Source: a virus. Taken from it: a stretch of 64,000 bases of DNA. A program made the position numbers and the translations under genes. Where the stretch lies: IMG/VR virus record IMGVR_UViG_3300013094_000036, positions 1 through 64,000 of that record; one strand, 5' to 3'. This document shows, in pieces, positions 33,668 through 41,079 of this stretch. The notes under the pieces were generated by a model, which was given only the letters and a program-made list of their open reading frames with translations, had not been told where the DNA came from and did no database searches. Within the stretch, counting starts at the first letter, position 1. Each line of letters starts with the position of its first letter.

Positions 33668-34242
33668 GCGGAACTTTTCAAAATAATCGGTCAAATAACA
33701 GGCGTCCTGTTGATCCAATAAAATCAACTCTGGTTTACAATGATGCAATTAGACACCCACAGGTGCGATTACTAGACATTGATGGCAACCAGGTTGGGCT
33801 TGTATCTAGCAGAGAGGCACTTACACAGGCTAGAAATGAAGGGTTGGATTTAATTGAAATAAATCGTTCTGCTAACCCTCCCGTGGTACGCATTGTTGAT
33901 CTTAACAAGTGGGTTTACAAGTTAAAGCAGGAACAAAAACTTAAAGAAAAGAAAGCCCGCGAAAATACTATTGTGATCAAAGAGATTCAACTTCGACCTG
34001 TTACTGATAAACACGATATCGCAGTCAAGCAGGAACATGCAAGAGAGTTTCTTGCCGACAACAACAAGGTAAAAGTTGTAATAAAATTTCGGGGTAGAGA
34101 AATGACATTCCGTGAGTTAGGGTTTGAAGTCATGGAAAAATTTATTAAAGGCTTAGACGCTTATAAAGTGGAAAAATCACCTGAAATGATAGGTAGAAGC
34201 ATTTCTGCGATATTGGCACCTGCCAAAAAAATTGACCCGTAA
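33664..34242 (+). CDS. infC: Translation initiation factor IF3
   Basis: The 192-residue protein has both IF3 domains: VRLLDIDGNQVGLVSSREAL and IDLIEINR-like LDLIEINRSANPPVVRIVD in the N-domain, then a Lys-rich linker, KEIQLRPVTDKHDIAVK and FLADNNKVKVVIKFRGREM in the C-domain. IF3 discriminates start codons and splits ribosomes. The start is TTG (33664-33666), overlapping the clpX stop by 4 nt. A rare start codon on infC is known in bacteria (AUU) as the basis of self-repression. Confidence 0.95.
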   Translation: MSGTFQNNRSNNRRPVDPIKSTLVYNDAIRHPQVRLLDIDGNQVGLVSSREALTQARNEGLDLIEINRSANPPVVRIVDLNKWVYKLKQEQKLKEKKARENTIVIKEIQLRPVTDKHDIAVKQEHAREFLADNNKVKVVIKFRGREMTFRELGFEVMEKFIKGLDAYKVEKSPEMIGRSISAILAPAKKIDP

Positions 34243-34291
34243 TCTAATAAATGTTTATAATTATTTTGTCTATAGTAGAAGGAAAAATTTA

Positions 34292-34603
34292 ATGGACAGT
34301 GATGAATTCGTGCTTCGTAAAAAGGGCATGTCTGTCAAAGTTTACAACAATAATATCGAAGGCGCTATTGTGCAACTAAAACGTCGTATGAATAGTGAAG
34401 GTATTAACAAAGAGTTGCGAAAGCGCAAACACTATGTACCACCAAGTATTACTCGTCGTCAAAAACTTGCTGAAGCAAAACTTCGATGGAAGAAAAAACA
34501 TGCTCAAATCATGGAACTTGAATTGCCCAAAAAGAAAAAGACAAAAAAAGAGTTGAAAACTGTAAATCGTTCTCCAATCAATAATGTTGAAAATCAGTCT
34601 TGA
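34292..34603 (+). CDS. rpsU: Ribosomal protein bS21
   Basis: The 103-residue protein includes MSVKVYNNNIEGAIVQLKRR (residues 12-31) and RKRKHYVPPSITRRQKLAEA, the bS21 fold, with a longer Lys-rich C-terminus than bacterial S21. bS21 lies at the anti-Shine-Dalgarno region of the 30S subunit, and phage copies are thought to bias initiation toward phage mRNA. RBS GAAGGAAAAATTT supports ATG 34292; ATG 34328 is a possible shorter start. Confidence 0.92.
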   Translation: MDSDEFVLRKKGMSVKVYNNNIEGAIVQLKRRMNSEGINKELRKRKHYVPPSITRRQKLAEAKLRWKKKHAQIMELELPKKKKTKKELKTVNRSPINNVENQS

Positions 34604-34604
34604 C

Positions 34605-34633
34605 ATATGCAGAAATTCGCATTATAAATACTA
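34605..34633 (+). promoter_or_regulatory. Promoter of the Hsp20 gene
   Basis: TTGACA (34605 on) with a 17-nt spacer and TATAAA; the spacer contains ATGCAGAAATTCGCAT, an imperfect dyad. Confidence 0.6.
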
Positions 34634-34694
34634 TTGAAGATGCCTAATAAGGGTCTTCAGTCTAAAACAAACTTTGCTTTTAAAGGAGGTAAAA

Positions 34695-35186
34695 ATGAGA
34701 AACATTACACTTACATCACCATTTGACGAACTTTTTCGCGATTTCAACCGTTTCGCAGTTGGATTCGAACCCACCTTTCGTATGTTAGATCAGGTTCGGA
34801 CCACCCAAAATAGTGGATATCCTCCATATGATCTGGAGTCATGCGGCGAAAATACCTACAAGCTGAGTATGGCTGTGGCAGGTTTTACTGCTGATGATCT
34901 AGACATTACTCTACAAGATGGAGTTTTGACTATCGAGGGTCGCGTAAATCAGGATGAAACTCGCACTTTCCTGCACAAAGGGATTGCCGGTCGTAGTTTC
35001 CGTCGTACTTTTTATCTAAATGCCTGGGTTCAGGTTACGGGTAGCAATCTTACCGATGGAATTCTGACTGTTGATTTTGTACAGGAAATTCCAGAAAGCC
35101 TTAAACCTCGTAAAATTTCAATTGGCAATAGCCAAGAAGAGGTAAAAGTGCTTGACGCCAAGACTTCTAAGAAGTCAGCCGCTTGA
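34695..35186 (+). CDS. Small heat-shock protein (Hsp20/IbpA family)
   Basis: The 163-residue protein has an N-terminal ITLTSPFDELFRDFNRFAVG, an alpha-crystallin domain with YPPYDLE, YKLSMAVAGFTADDLDITLQ and RSFRRTFYLNAWVQV, and a tail with PRKISI. Similar Hsp20 genes occur in T4-like cyanophages. ATG 34695 follows AAAGGAGGTAAAA. It holds unfolding proteins until ATPases such as Clp or DnaK act. Confidence 0.93.
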   Translation: MRNITLTSPFDELFRDFNRFAVGFEPTFRMLDQVRTTQNSGYPPYDLESCGENTYKLSMAVAGFTADDLDITLQDGVLTIEGRVNQDETRTFLHKGIAGRSFRRTFYLNAWVQVTGSNLTDGILTVDFVQEIPESLKPRKISIGNSQEEVKVLDAKTSKKSAA

Positions 35187-35211
35187 CATATTACATAGAA
35201 TTATGTAATAT
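35183..35211 (+). promoter_or_regulatory. clpS promoter with perfect palindromic operator
   Basis: TTGACA, 17-nt spacer, TAATAT. The 24-nt element at 35188-35211 has perfect 10-bp arms (ATATTACATA, GAAT, TATGTAATAT) covering the last -35 base, spacer and -10 box. A dimeric repressor bound here would block the promoter. Confidence 0.75.
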
Positions 35212-35231
35212 ATAAAAAAGGAAAGAATCGC

Positions 35232-35540
35232 ATGACCAATGTAGAGACAGTTGAGGATGTTGAGACCGTCACTAAAATGGTCATGCGTCCTCCTAAACAA
35301 TTTAATGTTGTTTTATACAATGATGATACTACAACTGTAGAATTTGTAGTTCTTGTTCTTATGACTATCTTTCACAAGAACTTCAATGAGGCTAATGCAC
35401 TTACTATTGCTATTCACGAAAATGGCAAGGGTATTGCTGGAACATATAGTTTAGAAGTTGCAAATCAGAAACACGATGACACAATCAGTGCTGCAAGATT
35501 AAATGGGTTCCCACTGCGATGCAGTGTACAAGAATGTTAA
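35232..35540 (+). CDS. clpS: ClpS, N-degron adaptor for Clp protease
   Basis: The 102-residue protein has the ClpS core PPKQFNVVLYNDDTTTVEF (with the Asn-Asp-Asp that binds the N-terminal amine), the helix with VLVLMTIFHKN, and IHENGKGIAGTYSLEVA with the His that lines the N-degron pocket. The gatekeeper Met of E. coli ClpS is Val here. ClpS delivers proteins with bulky N-terminal residues to ClpA/ClpP or can inhibit other ClpA substrates. The stop overlaps the antisense gene by 4 nt. Confidence 0.95.
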   Translation: MTNVETVEDVETVTKMVMRPPKQFNVVLYNDDTTTVEFVVLVLMTIFHKNFNEANALTIAIHENGKGIAGTYSLEVANQKHDDTISAARLNGFPLRCSVQEC

Positions 35541-36379
35541 TTTTGAATATGCAAGGGTCTTTGACTTAAAATTTCAAAGAAACATTTGTCATCGGCATTG
35601 TTGAGTTTGTCATAGGAAAAATTTATCCCACTCCATACAGGACGATAATACAGAGTGTTTTGACTGGGAACTAACGCCAACTGTCCAGTGGTTTTCATAT
35701 AGCCTTCTCTATCGTCAATCCTACAGGGATTTAACTGCGGATTAGGATCACTATGGTCAAGAATACATTCCATGCATTCATCCAGTGTAGTTGCGGTACT
35801 TAATCCCAATTCTGATTTAATTTTTCTAACTTCAGAACTTACACGTTTTCTACTGTGTCCTGGATCATCAGCAACACGTTGATATCCAGCCCATGGCAAC
35901 AATATACCGTGATTTGTTCTGACACATGTGTTTGGAGATATTATTTCTTCAATTTTATAGACAAAATCACCGTTTCTATGACTACTCTCCAACATATAGC
36001 ATTTATCACTGTTAAAAACTAATGTATGTCCAGTCAATTCATTTTTAACAAGACTTTCGAGTGCAGATTGACAGCTCTGTTCTAACAATGCAGTTCGGAT
36101 TTTTTTACCATCCGGACTTAAGTAATCACTTCTTGTACCTTCATGTGTTGTCTCCTGACCTTTTTCATCAGAGATGGTAGCCATACTGGCACTTATTATA
36201 CTGACACCATTGGCATTTAGACCTTCAGTGTATCCAGTATTTTCATCCCAGATATAGATTCTTTCAATTCCATTTCTATGACTCTTACGAATGTTTATAG
36301 TGGGATAATATCCTCTATCGCGATTTTTTACACCTACCCAGCCTAATTTGGGCAGAAATTTTGCCATGATAACGCACAT
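35537..36379 (-). CDS. Ntn-hydrolase-fold enzyme (Cys-nucleophile amidohydrolase-like)
   Basis: The 280-residue protein begins MCVIMAKFLPKLGWVGVKNR. Cys2 after Met removal, and the following NRDRGY, fit the choloylglycine/acyl-coenzyme A:6-APA type Ntn hydrolases. Further on, LNANGVSIISASM and CVRTNHGILLPWAGYQ match the typical NxxG and TNH segments. It may hydrolyse an amide bond in a host metabolite or signal. Substrate unknown. Confidence 0.65.
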   Translation of the reverse strand: MCVIMAKFLPKLGWVGVKNRDRGYYPTINIRKSHRNGIERIYIWDENTGYTEGLNANGVSIISASMATISDEKGQETTHEGTRSDYLSPDGKKIRTALLEQSCQSALESLVKNELTGHTLVFNSDKCYMLESSHRNGDFVYKIEEIISPNTCVRTNHGILLPWAGYQRVADDPGHSRKRVSSEVRKIKSELGLSTATTLDECMECILDHSDPNPQLNPCRIDDREGYMKTTGQLALVPSQNTLYYRPVWSGINFSYDKLNNADDKCFFEILSQRPLHIQN

Positions 36380-36415
36380 GTTGATATTTAGTAGATTTTA
36401 GTTATATAATACATT

Positions 36416-36652
36416 ATGATAAATCGTCATTTATATCCAGATGATCCAAATTATCCAGCTAGCAAAAGACTATGGGTCAAAGATCCTGTTGATGGCGGAA
36501 AGGTTTTGAAAAACAGCAGCCGTGATATACTATTTGAATGGTGTGATAAAAACTGTTCAGGCCGTTATTGGGTGGGTATGGGTTTTATTGATTTCGAATT
36601 GGTGTCAGATTACACACTTGCAATTTTATCACTTAGCACGGTAGATGTTTGA
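36416..36652 (+). CDS. Small phage protein
   Basis: The 78-residue protein has CDKNCSGRYWVGMGFIDFEL then VSDYTLAILSLSTVDV, the F.F....D...L layout of other small proteins here. The next gene starts directly after its stop. Function unknown. Confidence 0.55.
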   Translation: MINRHLYPDDPNYPASKRLWVKDPVDGGKVLKNSSRDILFEWCDKNCSGRYWVGMGFIDFELVSDYTLAILSLSTVDV

Positions 36653-36865
36653 ATGGAAAATAAATGGTGCACCTTGAACAAAATTTCTTCTACAGGGTGT
36701 TATTATGTGCTGATTATAGATTGCGATTGGTACGACGCAGAATTTAAAAATATAATTTCTTGGTTTCGAGAAAATTCACCCCACTCAGTGCCAGTAAAAA
36801 CCCAATATTTGATCAAATTTCCAAATCGGCAAGAATGGACCAATTGGCTACTAACATGGAGTTGA
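36653..36865 (+). CDS. Small phage protein
   Basis: The 70-residue protein (MENKWCTLNKISSTGCYYVL...) ends FPNRQEWTNWLLTWS, again resembling the aromatic C-terminus family. It abuts the preceding gene with no gap. Confidence 0.55.
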   Translation: MENKWCTLNKISSTGCYYVLIIDCDWYDAEFKNIISWFRENSPHSVPVKTQYLIKFPNRQEWTNWLLTWS

Positions 36866-36940
36866 TGATTCGATATTAAGGTCTGTTATTTTCTGTTAAT
36901 GACGGTATTTAAATAATACCTAGATTATGAGAAAATAACC

Positions 36941-37405
36941 ATGTTAAAGTATTTTACTTTCTTTATGTTGATACCAATAGTTGTAGTTGCTGCACCGCTG
37001 CCTGATTTTACATTTAAAAATCCTGCATTTAATGGCAACAATTATGGCACATTTGAACTGCAGATTGAAAATACAGAATATACACGCCAACAGGCGGTAG
37101 AACAGGCTTTACAGGCTGCTAAACAGCAAGCAATAACTGCGGCCCAAAACACACCCCTCAATCAATTTTTATCCAATCTTCAAAGTAGAATTTATGCAGA
37201 AATAAGTCAGAATTTGGCAACATCTATGTTTCAAGCTGGTACTGCCACTTCTGGTAATTTTACCTTTCAGGGCAATACAATATTCTGGCAAAATCTAGGC
37301 AGTAGTATAAATTTAGTTGTCACTGACAATTTAGGTAATAGCACAACAATAAATGTACCACTAGGTTCATTTACCTTCACACAGACAGTTCCAGGATCGC
37401 AATGA
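36941..37405 (+). CDS. csgF: CsgF-like curli assembly factor
   Basis: The 154-residue protein has a signal peptide (MLKYFTFFMLIPIVVVAAPL) and then DFTFKNPAFNGNNYGT, the conserved CsgF N-terminus that plugs the CsgG pore (FxNPxFGGNP). The C-terminal strand region INLVVTDNLGNSTTINVP also matches. CsgF couples the secretion pore to nucleation of curli fibres at the cell surface. It is the first gene of a six-gene unit and overlaps csgG by 4 nt. Confidence 0.88.
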   Translation: MLKYFTFFMLIPIVVVAAPLPDFTFKNPAFNGNNYGTFELQIENTEYTRQQAVEQALQAAKQQAITAAQNTPLNQFLSNLQSRIYAEISQNLATSMFQAGTATSGNFTFQGNTIFWQNLGSSINLVVTDNLGNSTTINVPLGSFTFTQTVPGSQ

Positions 37406-38229
37406 TGACAAGACTTATATTTTTATCATTGGGTATCGTATCAATCTTGATTTTACCCAGCTGTGCTGTACTCCAAAAAACTGGACAGGAAATTGGAGTA
37501 GAATATAAACCAAAACTTGAACATATTTCTTTACAAAAAGAATTTGATTCAATTCCGCCCCCTGCTAATGGAAAAATTACTGTTGCTGTGTATAACTTTA
37601 GAGATTTAACAGGACAACGAAAACCATCTGCAACATATGCAAGTTTCAGTACAGCAGTTACACAAGGGGCGGAACTATTTCTTATAAAAGCCCTGCAGGA
37701 AGTTGGACATGGAACTTGGTTTGATGTGGTTGAACGCACATCAGTGGATGATTTAATAAAAGAACGAACAATAATAAAGCAGATGCGTGAAGCATATGAA
37801 GGTAAAAATTCACAACAATTGCCACCTATGCAATTTGCAGGAATTATTATGGAAGGTGGCATTATTGGTTATGACAGTAGCATTGAATCAGGCGGTGCTG
37901 GCTATCAGTGGTTGGGAATAGGTCCCCAAACACAATACAGCAAAGATGTAGTTACTGTAAGTCTCCGAGCAGTATCAGTTGCAACTGGTAAAGTTCTAGT
38001 AAGTGTTTCTGTTACAAAAATTATCTACAGTACCGCTGACAACATAGCTGTGTTGAAAAGTTGGCAGCAAGGAACTCAGATTTTTATGGCAGAAACAGGG
38101 TTAACAATCAATGAACCTGTTTCACTTGCTGTGAAAACAACAATTGAAGCAGCAGTTGTTGAATTGATAAATGAAGGTAAACATAAAGGCGTCTGGTCAT
38201 TTGCAACACCAGTGCAACAAGAAGAATAA
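37402..38229 (+). CDS. csgG: CsgG-like outer-membrane curli secretion channel
   Basis: The 275-residue lipoprotein (lipobox LPSC, Cys21) matches CsgG: VAVYNFRDLTGQRKP, SFSTAVTQGAELFLIKAL with the constriction Phe (Phe56 equivalent), WFDVVERTSVDDLIKERTII, FAGIIMEGGIIGYDSS and VSLRAVSVATGKVLVSVSVT. CsgG forms a nonameric pore that exports curlin subunits. Some constriction residues differ from E. coli (Tyr51 and Asn55 equivalents), so cargo selection may differ. Confidence 0.93.
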   Translation: MMTRLIFLSLGIVSILILPSCAVLQKTGQEIGVEYKPKLEHISLQKEFDSIPPPANGKITVAVYNFRDLTGQRKPSATYASFSTAVTQGAELFLIKALQEVGHGTWFDVVERTSVDDLIKERTIIKQMREAYEGKNSQQLPPMQFAGIIMEGGIIGYDSSIESGGAGYQWLGIGPQTQYSKDVVTVSLRAVSVATGKVLVSVSVTKIIYSTADNIAVLKSWQQGTQIFMAETGLTINEPVSLAVKTTIEAAVVELINEGKHKGVWSFATPVQQEE

Positions 38230-38294
38230 CTGTTGTTATTATTGATATCATGGATAGTATTAATAAATTTAAAATAATTGCCAAGGAAAAGCAC

Positions 38295-39173
38295 ATGAAA
38301 TATCTATCAGTGAAGAATTTAGGTAAGATTTTAATGGCTTTCTGTGCCATATATGCATCTGTAATTACCCTGGGACAGGCAGATGACAATAGTATATATA
38401 TTCAACAGAGTGGCAACAACACTGTTGTCTCCATGGACCAAGAAGGCACCGGCAACATTGTTCGCGGAATACAAGGCATAGGCAGCGATAACACAACACC
38501 TGCTAAGATTACAGGTGATTCCAACACAGTATCAGTAACGCAAATTGGTACAGGCAATACTTTAAATTTTGGTATCTCAACATTAATAGCAAATGGTGGT
38601 GTTTTTGGTGGCAATTTCAGTTACTCAGTGACAGGCAATAATGCCACCGCCACAATAGATTCAAATAAAGATGGGAATAATACAAGTCAAAGCAACAATG
38701 TGGTAATAGATCAATCAGGAAATTTTGCAAATGCCAATGTAAATGTCCTGGGAAGCCTTAACAGTGTAACTGCTACAACAAGTGGTGGTAATTACAACTC
38801 ATATACAGGAACTGTCAATGGAAATAATAATACACAAAATGTTTCAGTATCTCAGGGGGGAAACAACACTGTGGAAATTAATCAAGGTGTTGGAGGTTCA
38901 GCGGTTAATAACACGGTGTTAAATCTTGGTACAGTTGGAACAACTACATACAACTATGGTGGTACTGCCAGTGTGACCATACAAGGTGACAGCAATTCTG
39001 CCAGTGTTCAACAATCAGGTGTAAATGGATTTACCAATACAACGGTTCTGAATCTAAATGGCAGTAGCAATACAGCAAATGTGGTTCAAAGTGCTGTGGG
39101 TGGTAATACCACTGTTAATATATCAAGTTATGGAAGCAGTAATATATTCACAGTAACAAGCAAAAATTATTGA
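38295..39173 (+). CDS. Curlin-repeat protein (amyloid fibre subunit candidate 1)
   Basis: Starting at MKYLSVKNLGKILMAFCAIY (signal peptide; ATG 38295 with RBS AAGGAAAAGCAC) the 292-residue protein consists of Asn/Gly/Ser/Thr/Gln-rich repeats such as IYIQQSGNNTVVSMDQEGTG, VVIDQSGNFANANVNV and VSVSQGGNNTVEINQG, i.e. the curlin Qx..GxxN pattern. It lies directly after csgG and its stop overlaps the FecR gene. Likely secreted through CsgG. Confidence 0.85.
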   Translation: MKYLSVKNLGKILMAFCAIYASVITLGQADDNSIYIQQSGNNTVVSMDQEGTGNIVRGIQGIGSDNTTPAKITGDSNTVSVTQIGTGNTLNFGISTLIANGGVFGGNFSYSVTGNNATATIDSNKDGNNTSQSNNVVIDQSGNFANANVNVLGSLNSVTATTSGGNYNSYTGTVNGNNNTQNVSVSQGGNNTVEINQGVGGSAVNNTVLNLGTVGTTTYNYGGTASVTIQGDSNSASVQQSGVNGFTNTTVLNLNGSSNTANVVQSAVGGNTTVNISSYGSSNIFTVTSKNY

Positions 39174-40252
39174 TCAAGGAAAAGGCGTTGGAAAAAATCT
39201 TTACTGTATTTTTTCTCACAGCCATTGTCTGTTGTTTCACTCAAGCCAGAGCAGAAATTGGAATTATTTCTTCTCATGAAAATAATCCGGCACAAATCAC
39301 ACGCAGTGATAAAAAAATTGCAGGTGTTAAAGGTGTGACTGTTGAAATGGCTGATATTGTGGAAACCACAGACGGAAAAGCGAATATTAAATTTAAAGAT
39401 GATACCGTGGTGGAAGTAAATGATCACAGCAAACTGGAAATAGATGAGTTTGTCTATGATTCAAAAACACCGGCTGCGTCAAAACTTTCCATGAATTTTG
39501 CTGCAGGAACTTTGAGATATGCCAGTGGAGCCATTGCCCATAACAACCCAAGTCAAGTCGATATTCACACACCGAGTGCAACCATTGCAGTGCGAGGAAC
39601 TGATTTTGCAGCCACCACCGATGAAACAGGTGCAAGCACTATTATACTGTTACCTAGCTGTCCAACACACTGGCAAGATATAAACAATGACTGCAAAACT
39701 GGAATAATTGATGTGTATAACAGTGAAGGTTCGGTTACACTTACAAAACCATTTGAAGGCACCAAAATACAAAACAGCAGCATTTCTCCAAGCAAACCGG
39801 TTACTTTAAATCTTTCTTTTGGAGCAATTAACAATTTATTAATTGTTAGTCCACCTGCTGGATTGAATAATTCTACTGCTAAAAGCGGAAAGTCTAAAAA
39901 TGATCTGAATATGAATTTTTTAGAAGATAGTGCAGACTTATTGGATAACATTTTTGTGGCAATAAAAGAAAATACAGATAATAGTCTGCAAACAAGTAGT
40001 TATTCAATCAATAACAATGAAGATGCAGCAATACTGCGGGTTTTCCCAGAATATAAAAAATCCTCTGGTGTTCAACCCAAAATTGACTCAACTGAAGAGC
40101 AACTTTGCCGACAAGATGGGGTACATAATACACAGTGCATAGGTATTCCTGCTGGACAAAATACTGCAATTACACAAACACAGAAAAATATCACTGTGAT
40201 AAACAGAGCATATAGTGGCGGAAATTCAACTATTATATTGAAGCAGAATTAA
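39170..40252 (+). CDS. FecR-domain protein with curlin-like C-terminus
   Basis: The start is TTG 39170 overlapping the previous stop. It has a signal peptide (IFTVFFLTAIVCCFTQARA), then a FecR domain: GVKGVTVEMADIVETTDGKA, NIKFKDDTVVEVNDHSKLEI, GTLRYASGAI and TPSATIAVRGTDFAA. Residues 230-290 are a linker, and the end (ITQTQKNITVINRAYSGGNS) has the curlin-like QxN pattern. FecR domains outside siderophore sensing often occur beside CHASE2 cyclases, consistent with a surface-state sensor. Confidence 0.85.
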   Translation: MIKEKALEKIFTVFFLTAIVCCFTQARAEIGIISSHENNPAQITRSDKKIAGVKGVTVEMADIVETTDGKANIKFKDDTVVEVNDHSKLEIDEFVYDSKTPAASKLSMNFAAGTLRYASGAIAHNNPSQVDIHTPSATIAVRGTDFAATTDETGASTIILLPSCPTHWQDINNDCKTGIIDVYNSEGSVTLTKPFEGTKIQNSSISPSKPVTLNLSFGAINNLLIVSPPAGLNNSTAKSGKSKNDLNMNFLEDSADLLDNIFVAIKENTDNSLQTSSYSINNNEDAAILRVFPEYKKSSGVQPKIDSTEEQLCRQDGVHNTQCIGIPAGQNTAITQTQKNITVINRAYSGGNSTIILKQN

Positions 40253-40253
40253 T

Positions 40254-41057
40254 ATGAGAAACTTTTTTTGCTGGTTTATTATTTTTATTTCGTTTTTGCC
40301 AAGTATTGCGTGGTCACAAACAGCAAGTGAACTGGAACAGATAAAATATAACTCAGCCCAAATTGCTCGTTTAGGAATTGTAGATAACACAATAATTTTA
40401 AACAACATTGGAAATGCAAATCAAATTTACATTGAACAAGTTGGTAATAATCAATCGGTATCAGGAATAGGACAACTATCAGTGCCAATTACTGGCAATA
40501 ACAACACCATTACATTGCATCAAGGTGATACTATTTCTCATCAACCGCAAAATCTGGTTGCAATGAGTGTAAATGGCAACTTTAATTCATTAAACTTAAA
40601 TCAAGGTCCCGATTTAACAGGAACCAGCACAGGCACAGATCAAGGTTCGCATTATCAACTTATTGCTGTGAATGGTGACTCGAACACGATTTCAACTGCA
40701 CAAACTGGATTCAATCATTATGCAGAGGTCAATATTACTGGCAGTTACAATTCCCAAACACTACTGCAAACAGGCAGTAATCATCAGGCATACACTGCAA
40801 TTAACGGCAACAACAATAATTTAATTACTACACAGACAGGTTCAGGTGGTCATGTTGTTGATGTAAGTCTTGCTGGCAACAATAGCGGTGTGAATGTCAC
40901 ACAAACTGGAGAATTACAAAATCGTGCCACTGTATCTATTACAAATACTGGAGGTCCTACAGGATTGAATTTAACCCAATCAGGTGGAGCATCATTTTAT
41001 ATGCAACAGACCTGTATTTCCACTGCTGGCTGTGGAATAACCACTGTAAAACAATAA
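40254..41057 (+). CDS. Curlin-repeat protein (amyloid fibre subunit candidate 2, CsgB-like)
   Basis: The 267-residue protein has a signal peptide (FFCWFIIFISFLPSIAWSQT) and repeats of the form NQIYIEQVGNNQSV, NTISTAQTGFNHYAEVNI and SQTLLQTGSNHQAYTAI. Two C-terminal cysteines (CISTAGC) may form a disulfide. It begins 1 nt after the FecR gene. Being shorter and distinct in sequence, it could act as a nucleator. Confidence 0.85.
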   Translation: MRNFFCWFIIFISFLPSIAWSQTASELEQIKYNSAQIARLGIVDNTIILNNIGNANQIYIEQVGNNQSVSGIGQLSVPITGNNNTITLHQGDTISHQPQNLVAMSVNGNFNSLNLNQGPDLTGTSTGTDQGSHYQLIAVNGDSNTISTAQTGFNHYAEVNITGSYNSQTLLQTGSNHQAYTAINGNNNNLITTQTGSGGHVVDVSLAGNNSGVNVTQTGELQNRATVSITNTGGPTGLNLTQSGGASFYMQQTCISTAGCGITTVKQ

Positions 41058-41079
41058 TCGTTATTCCATAAATAATTTT

